Positions 59,251 to 64,000 of a stretch of DNA of 64,000 nt are shown here, one piece after another. Position numbers and translations under genes: made by a program. The notes below the pieces were generated by a model. That model worked only from the letters and a program-made list of their open reading frames with translations, was not told where the DNA came from and did not search any database. The stretch is from Trueperaceae bacterium (GTDB lineage Bacteria; Deinococcota; Deinococci; Deinococcales; Trueperaceae). The stretch lies in NCBI GenBank assembly GCA_023954415.1, contig JAMLIB010000006.1, positions 180,470 through 244,469 on the forward strand. Reading direction: 5' to 3'. Positions within the stretch are counted from its first letter, which is position 1. Every line of letters starts with the position of its first letter.

Positions 59251-60315
59251 ATGGCTGCAGGAGACCTTCAGGACGGTAAGCGCGGGGCGTACCGGGCCGC
59301 CGGCGTCGATCTAGGGGCCGCCGACGAGGCGCTCGGGCGCATAGGGGCGGTGGTGGCGAGCACGTACACGCCCGGCGTGGTGCGCGGGCTGGGGGCTTTC
59401 GGTGGCCTGTTCGCCCTGCCGACGGGCCTGCGGGAGCCGACGCTCGTCGCGTCGACCGACGGGGTCGGCACCAAGACGGTGATCGCGACGGCCACCGGCC
59501 GCATCAGGCAGGTAGGCCGCGACCTCGTCAACCATTGCGTCAACGACATCCTCGTCCAAGGGGCCGAGCCGCTCTTCTTCCTCGACTACGTGGCGTCGTC
59601 GCGCCTCGACCCCGCCGTGGTCGCCGAGGTCGTGACGGGTGTGGCCGAGGCGTGCCGCGAGGCCGGGATGGCCCTCCTCGGCGGCGAGACGGCGGAGATG
59701 CCCGGCGTGTACGTAGCCGGGCAGTTGGACGTCGCCGGCACGGTCGTCGGCATCGTCGAACGCGCCGCCGTCGTGGACGGCGGGAGCGTGACGGCGGGCG
59801 ACGTCCTGCTCGCCTTCGAGTCGGGCGGCTTGCAGACGAACGGCTTCAGCCTGGCGCGGCACCTGGTGCTGGCGGCCGACGAGCGGCTGAACGCGCCGCT
59901 CCCGGGCGACCCGGCCGGGCGCACGGTCGGCGCCGCCCTGATGGCCGAGCATCGGAGCTTCCTCCCCGCCGTGCGGCCGCTGCTGGCGGCGGGTCTCGTG
60001 AAGGCCATGGCGCACATCACGGGCGGCGGGCTCCCCGGCAACGTCCCGCGCAGCCTGCCGGCCGGTCTGGGGGCCGTCGTGCGCAAGGGCAGCTGGCCCG
60101 TGCCGGCCATCTTCGAGCACCTCGTCGCGCTGGGCGACATCGGCGTCGCCGACGCGTACTCCGCCTTCAACATGGGGGTCGGCTTCGTGCTGGTCGTCTC
60201 CCCCGCCGACGTCGGCGGGGTCAGGGAGCTCGTCGCGGCGTCGCCGGCAGGCGGCTGGGCCAGGTTGCACGCGATCGGCAAGGTCGTGGCGGGCTCGGGC
60301 GTGCGGCTGGAGTGA
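59251..60315 (+). CDS. purM: Phosphoribosylformylglycinamidine cyclo-ligase
   Basis: The 354-residue AIR synthetase has GAYRAAGVDLGAADEALGRI, STDGVGTKTVIATATGRI, HCVNDILVQGAEPLFFLDYV, GMALLGGETAEMPGVY and FNMGVGFVLVVSPAD. It makes AIR in purine synthesis. The start at 59251 is preferred over upstream in-frame codons because those add an Arg-rich leader. No other pur gene is adjacent. Confidence 0.93.
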   Translation: MAAGDLQDGKRGAYRAAGVDLGAADEALGRIGAVVASTYTPGVVRGLGAFGGLFALPTGLREPTLVASTDGVGTKTVIATATGRIRQVGRDLVNHCVNDILVQGAEPLFFLDYVASSRLDPAVVAEVVTGVAEACREAGMALLGGETAEMPGVYVAGQLDVAGTVVGIVERAAVVDGGSVTAGDVLLAFESGGLQTNGFSLARHLVLAADERLNAPLPGDPAGRTVGAALMAEHRSFLPAVRPLLAAGLVKAMAHITGGGLPGNVPRSLPAGLGAVVRKGSWPVPAIFEHLVALGDIGVADAYSAFNMGVGFVLVVSPADVGGVRELVAASPAGGWARLHAIGKVVAGSGVRLE

Positions 60316-60349
60316 GCGCGCCTGCCTACGCTCGGCGCGCCACGGTCAT

Positions 60350-60374
60350 CCGCGGCGGCTAGGGGCCGCCGCGG
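60350..60374. terminator. Bidirectional hairpin between purM and the sensor kinase gene
   Basis: A perfect 10-bp stem CCGCGGCGGC/GCCGCCGCGG with a TAGGG loop lies in the convergent gap. No T-run is present. Confidence 0.55.
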
Positions 60375-60442
60375 CGCCGCCGAACGACCAGGCCCTGCCC
60401 CGACCCGCACTCGCAGCGGCTTGAGCGCACCGGGGCCAGGAC

Positions 60443-61912
60443 CTACTGCGGCCTGACGCGGCCGATGACGTTGTCGACGAGCGTGGCGCGCACGTTGGCG
60501 GCCAGGTCCATGGTGTTCCTGACCTCGAGCGCGGGCACCGTCACCGTGAAGACCGTTCCCTCCCCGAGGCGCGACTCGACGGACACGGTGCCCCCGTGCT
60601 GCTGGACGATCCACTTGACGATGGCGAGCCCGAGGCCGCTGCCGTTACCGCGCGTCGAGCGCGCGCCGTCGACGCGGAAGAACCGCTCGAAGAGGTGCGG
60701 TAGCGCGTCGGCCGGGATGCCCGCGCCGTCGTCGAGGACCTCGAGGTGCACGAGGGAGCGTTCGGGCCTCAGCGTGACCGTCACGTTCTTGGCTCCCGCG
60801 TTCAAGGCGTTCTGGACGAGGTTGAGGAGCACCTGCTTGAGGCGCGTGAAGTCGCCCATGACCTCGGCGAGCGGCGTCGAGGCGCGCACGTGGATCTTCG
60901 CCCCGCCCGCGACGGGGGCGACCTCCTGCTTGACGGCCTCGACGACCTCCACGAGGTTCATGGGCTCGAGGTGCACGGTGAAGCCGGCGTCGGCGCGCGC
61001 GAGCTCGAGCAGGTCGTTGACGAGCTTGCCCATGCGCTCGCTCTCGCGCCTGATGACCTCGAGCGACTCGACCTGGTCAGGCGTCGGGCCCGTGCGCCTG
61101 AGGAGGTAGTTGACGTGCCCGCCGATGGCCGTAACGGGCGTGCGCAGCTCGTGACTGGCGTCGGCAGTGAAGCGCCGCTGCGTCTCGAACGACTCCTGCA
61201 GCCGGTCGAGCATGTGGTTGATGGTCACGCCGAGCTCGCGGATCTCGTCGCGGTTGACGGGGACGGGCACGCGTTGGCTTAGCTCGGAGCCCGACACCTT
61301 CGAGGCCGCCGCCGTGACGCGCTTGAGGGGCCCGAGGACGCGCTCGGAGAGGAGCCACACGCCGAGGGCGAAGACGAGGAACGCGATGAGGACCGTAGCT
61401 ATGAGGTCGCGCGCGAGCTGGTCGAGCGTCTGGGCCATGAGCGACATGCGCACGCCGACGAGGACGGCCGCCTGAAACGTGACCCCCTGCGCCGGGAAGG
61501 TGACGGGCGCGAGCCGGCCGAGCACCCGGATCTGCTCGCCCCTGACGCTCACCACCTCGCCGACCTCGCCCGTAGTGATGAACGTCTGGGCGGCCGCGTC
61601 CGACAGCGGCCCCAGGAGGTTGGAGTTCCCGTCGTACGTGGCGCTGCTGCGGAGGCTGGCGACGCTCTCCGGTATGCGCCCTTCCAGGCCGACGATGAGG
61701 ACCTGGTAGTAGGTGTTGCTCGGCAGCTTCTGCACGGCCTGCGTGATGCTCGACCCCCCGCTCGTCAGCTCGCCGAGGGCGCGCTCCGCGCTGTCGGTGA
61801 TGCCGACGGCGAGCGAGCGCTCCGTGAGCACGTACACGGAGACGGCCACTGCGGACAGGATGACCGCGATGAACGCCCCGAAGACGATCGTGAGCTGCAG
61901 CCGTAGTTTCAC
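60443..61912 (-). CDS. Two-component sensor histidine kinase
   Basis: The 489-residue protein has an N-terminal membrane segment, an extracytoplasmic sensor region (about 30-165), a second segment (LIATVLIAFLVFALGVWLL), a HAMP linker, HisKA with FTADASHELRTPVTAIGGHV (phospho-His), and HATPase_c motifs VLLNLVQNALNAGAKNVTVT, VLDDGAGIPADALPHLFERF and GSGLGLAIVKWIVQQHGG. It is 24 bases downstream of the response regulator gene. The layout resembles envelope-stress kinases, but the stimulus is unknown. Confidence 0.92.
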   Translation of the reverse strand: MKLRLQLTIVFGAFIAVILSAVAVSVYVLTERSLAVGITDSAERALGELTSGGSSITQAVQKLPSNTYYQVLIVGLEGRIPESVASLRSSATYDGNSNLLGPLSDAAAQTFITTGEVGEVVSVRGEQIRVLGRLAPVTFPAQGVTFQAAVLVGVRMSLMAQTLDQLARDLIATVLIAFLVFALGVWLLSERVLGPLKRVTAAASKVSGSELSQRVPVPVNRDEIRELGVTINHMLDRLQESFETQRRFTADASHELRTPVTAIGGHVNYLLRRTGPTPDQVESLEVIRRESERMGKLVNDLLELARADAGFTVHLEPMNLVEVVEAVKQEVAPVAGGAKIHVRASTPLAEVMGDFTRLKQVLLNLVQNALNAGAKNVTVTLRPERSLVHLEVLDDGAGIPADALPHLFERFFRVDGARSTRGNGSGLGLAIVKWIVQQHGGTVSVESRLGEGTVFTVTVPALEVRNTMDLAANVRATLVDNVIGRVRPQ

Positions 61913-61936
61913 GTCAGGTTCCGCCCGGCGGCGCGC

Positions 61937-62614
61937 CTACTCCTCGCGCAGCACGTATCCGACGCCGCGCACCGTGTGCACGAGGCGCCGTTCGCCTTCC
62001 TGCTCGAGCTTACGCCGCAGGTAGCCGACGTACACGTCGACGACGTTACTGCCGCCCGTGTACTCCGGCCACACCTTCTCCTCGATCTCGAAGCGGCTGA
62101 AGACCTTGCCGGGGTTCCTCGCGAAGAGCTCGAGGAGCTCGAACTCCTTGGCCGACAACTCGATGCGCCTGCCGTCACGGAACACCTCGCGCCCATCCAG
62201 GTTCATCACGAGGTCGACGACGCGGACCTCGCCGGTGACCGCGGGGTTGACGCGCCGCAGGTGCGCGCGGACGCGAGCGAGGAGCTCCTCGATGGAGAAG
62301 GGCTTGACGAGGTAGTCGTCCGCGCCCGAGTCGAGGCCGGTCACCTTGTCGTCCACCGAGTCCTTGGCCGTGAGGATGATGATCGGGGTGTTGCTCGTCT
62401 TGCGGATGCGCCTGGCGACCTCGAGCCCGTCGAGGACGGGGAGCATCAGGTCGAGAACCACAAGGTCGGGGTTCAGCTCGCGGAACTTGGAGAGGCCCGT
62501 GACGCCGTCGTAGCTGACGACCGTGTCGTAGTTCTCGGCCTGCAGCTCGAGGTCGATGAACTTGGCTATCTCCTTCTCGTCCTCCACGATGAGGATCTGC
62601 GGTCTACGTTCCAT
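61937..62614 (-). CDS. OmpR-family response regulator
   Basis: The 225-residue protein has a receiver domain ([20 protein letters not shown]; phospho-Asp in [20 protein letters not shown]; Lys in [20 protein letters not shown]) and a winged-helix output domain ([20 protein letters not shown], then [20 protein letters not shown] and [13 protein letters not shown]). It is cognate partner of the kinase downstream. Target genes are not evident. Confidence 0.93.
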   Translation of the reverse strand: MERRPQILIVEDEKEIAKFIDLELQAENYDTVVSYDGVTGLSKFRELNPDLVVLDLMLPVLDGLEVARRIRKTSNTPIIILTAKDSVDDKVTGLDSGADDYLVKPFSIEELLARVRAHLRRVNPAVTGEVRVVDLVMNLDGREVFRDGRRIELSAKEFELLELFARNPGKVFSRFEIEEKVWPEYTGGSNVVDVYVGYLRRKLEQEGERRLVHTVRGVGYVLREE

Positions 62615-62686
62615 GGCGCAAGGATGGCACGCGTTCTCATGAGAGACTTGATGAGCGCGTGAACGCCGGATTAGAGCTAGGCCTGG

Positions 62687-63181
62687 TCAGTTCCCGTCGC
62701 CGATGGGCACGGTCGGCTGCACGACGATCTCGCGCTCCAGCACGCCGGCCGCCCACGCCTTGGCGCCCGGCAGCGAGTGGTCGCGCCAGTTGCCGCAGCG
62801 CTGCCGCGTGCACCCCGGGACCTCGCCCGTGTGGCCAGCCACGGCGCTCAGTGCGGCCGCGAAGGCGTCGCGCACGGCGGTCTCGGCGGGTTCGCCGAGC
62901 ACGGTCAGGTAGAAGCCCGTGCGGCAGCCCATCGGGCTGGCATCCACCACCACTACGCCCGGCAGGGCGGCGCGGAGGTAGCCGGCGAGCAGGTGCTCCA
63001 TGGTGTGAAGGGCGGCGGTGGGGACCTCGGCCTCGTTCGGCTGCACGAGGCGCAGGTCGAACTTGGTGACGACGTCGCCCCGCTCGCCGGCGTAACGGGC
63101 GGCGAGGCGCACGTACGGCGCCCTCACCTTGTCGTGGTCGAGTTCGAAGCTCTCCAGTCGCGGCGCGCTCAATCCTGGCAC
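62687..63181 (-). CDS. luxS: S-ribosylhomocysteine lyase
   Basis: About 164 residues with the LuxS signatures: ESFELDHDKVRAPYVRLAAR, the metal His pair in ALHTMEHLLAGYLR, the catalytic Cys in SPMGCRTGFYLTVLG, and GCTRQRCGNWRDHSLPGAK with the metal-binding Cys. It cleaves S-ribosylhomocysteine to homocysteine and DPD, the AI-2 precursor. The GTG at 63181 is chosen; ATG codons further upstream give a Cys-rich leader that does not fit the family. Confidence 0.9.
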   Translation of the reverse strand: MPGLSAPRLESFELDHDKVRAPYVRLAARYAGERGDVVTKFDLRLVQPNEAEVPTAALHTMEHLLAGYLRAALPGVVVVDASPMGCRTGFYLTVLGEPAETAVRDAFAAALSAVAGHTGEVPGCTRQRCGNWRDHSLPGAKAWAAGVLEREIVVQPTVPIGDGN

Positions 63182-63289
63182 CCAGGGAGTATAGCCGCGA
63201 CAGCAGTTAGACTGGCACCGGCTGCCGGAACCTATGCGCGGCATGCTGCCGATCACGCTATCGAGGAAGGGTCAAGCGGACAACCACGT

Positions 63290-63913
63290 ATGGAACGAGA
63301 CAACAGCGGCCGGACAGGCCGGCAGAAGGAGAAGAGCGAGGCGCCACAGGCCGGCCAGCGGCGACCGGCGCCCGCACAGCGACCGTTCATGCCTGCGGAG
63401 CGGGTCGCCATCTTCATCGACGGCAGCAACCTTTACAACGGCATGCGCGAGAACCTGCGCAACACGCGCGTCAACCTCGCTGAGCTGATCAACCAGCTCC
63501 TGCGCGACAGACCCCTCTTCCGCACGTACTACTACAACGCACCGCTCACGGACGACTACGACGAGGAGCTCAGAGAGGGCCAGCAGCGGTTCTTCGACTC
63601 CCTACGGCGCATCCCGTACGTCACCGTGCGGTTCGGGAAGCTGCACCGGCGCCCGGACGGCTCGATGGTCGAGAAGGGGATCGACGTCGCCATCGCGGTC
63701 GAGGCCCTGTCGCTCGCGTACGAGGACGCGTACGACACGGCCCTGCTCGTCTCCGGCGACGGCGACTACGTAGAGCTGGTCGAGGCGGTCAAGCGCCGCG
63801 GCAAGCACGTCGAGTGCGCCATGTTCCGCAACCAGTCGGCCGGCACGCTCCTCGAGCACGTCGACATCTTCCAGAACCTCGACGAGCTCGATTGGAGCCG
63901 CATCGTCTTCTAG
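63290..63913 (+). CDS. NYN-domain protein (LabA/DUF88-like)
   Basis: The 207-residue protein has a disordered Gln/Arg/Pro-rich N terminus of about 38 residues and a NYN (PIN-like) domain with acidic site residues in RVAIFIDGSNLYNGMRENLR, VEKGIDVAIAVEALSLAYED and TALLVSGDGDYVELVEAVKR. NYN proteins are metal-dependent RNases or RNA-binding proteins. The domain is complete to the end (LDELDWSRIVF). It is divergent from luxS. The 3' end of the window after 63913 holds no recognised feature. Confidence 0.87.
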   Translation: MERDNSGRTGRQKEKSEAPQAGQRRPAPAQRPFMPAERVAIFIDGSNLYNGMRENLRNTRVNLAELINQLLRDRPLFRTYYYNAPLTDDYDEELREGQQRFFDSLRRIPYVTVRFGKLHRRPDGSMVEKGIDVAIAVEALSLAYEDAYDTALLVSGDGDYVELVEAVKRRGKHVECAMFRNQSAGTLLEHVDIFQNLDELDWSRIVF

Positions 63914-64000
63914 CGTCCAGCGTCGCCGGCCCGGCACGCTCCGCCGCGGGCGGCGGCGGTCGGACCGGAGCCCGCCAGCCTCAGGGAAACGTGAAGGGGC

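Noticed and set aside
1..64000. CRISPR arrays, rRNA and tRNA genes, complete insertion sequences
   Set aside because: No regularly spaced repeats, no conserved RNA signatures and no transposase with terminal inverted repeats were seen by eye. A covariance-model and repeat search would be decisive.

Overview
The window is a 64 kb piece of a GC-rich bacterial chromosome, most likely a member of the Deinococcota near Truepera/Trueperaceae. Four things point there: a complete LysW-dependent alpha-aminoadipate lysine operon (lysW-X-Y-Z-J-K, 46562 down to 41045); a PriA that lacks its helicase motifs, as described for Deinococcus radiodurans; many genes with a TAnnnT -10 box only 5-8 bases before the start codon (leaderless transcription, common in Deinococcus); and the overall gene content. 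The species assignment is inference.

Region 1 (1-11.4 kb) is accessory. It opens with the N-terminal half of a Xer-like tyrosine recombinase with a dif-like 11-6-11 palindrome just upstream. Next come a lower-GC protein joining a J-domain, one membrane segment and a LysM domain, the scar of a type I restriction-modification system (hsdM start with stops, hsdR C-terminal half), an orphan fragment of a hydrolase whose intact relative lies 21 kb away, and a frameshifted unknown gene. Then come toxin-antitoxin modules (RelE/HTH, VapBC, a degraded ParE-type pair, RHH/RelE), three of which have a palindromic operator at the start codon, plus duplicated pieces of vapC and nfeD. The nfeD-SPFH pair and a methyltransferase/YjbR pair are embedded here.

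Region 2 (11.5-41 kb) is metabolic and mixed. It holds an aldo-keto reductase/inositol monophosphatase pair, a BrkB-like membrane protein, a WD40-type lipoprotein, and a divergent regulator facing a peptide or amide uptake and breakdown operon (cyclodeaminase-like, M19 dipeptidase, solute-binding protein, two permeases, CocE-type hydrolase; no ATPase subunit). After that come small enzymes including two unusual fusions to SAM methyltransferases, an acetamidase, a DUF542/cupin/histidine-rich membrane operon, an MFS carrier, an SDR, an AlkD-like protein and a Gfo/Idh oxidoreductase.

Region 3 (41-64 kb) is core genome: the lysine operon, mgtE, a small IPT/TIG lipoprotein, hisS-aspS-HAD-asnS, a minus-strand priA-smpB-amidase-GerMN cluster, purM, a two-component system, luxS and a NYN-domain protein.

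No rRNA, tRNA, CRISPR array or complete insertion sequence was recognised. The main points for follow-up are a LysW with no cysteines, the dif-like site, the J-domain/LysM protein, the methyltransferase fusions and the decayed toxin-antitoxin/restriction island.
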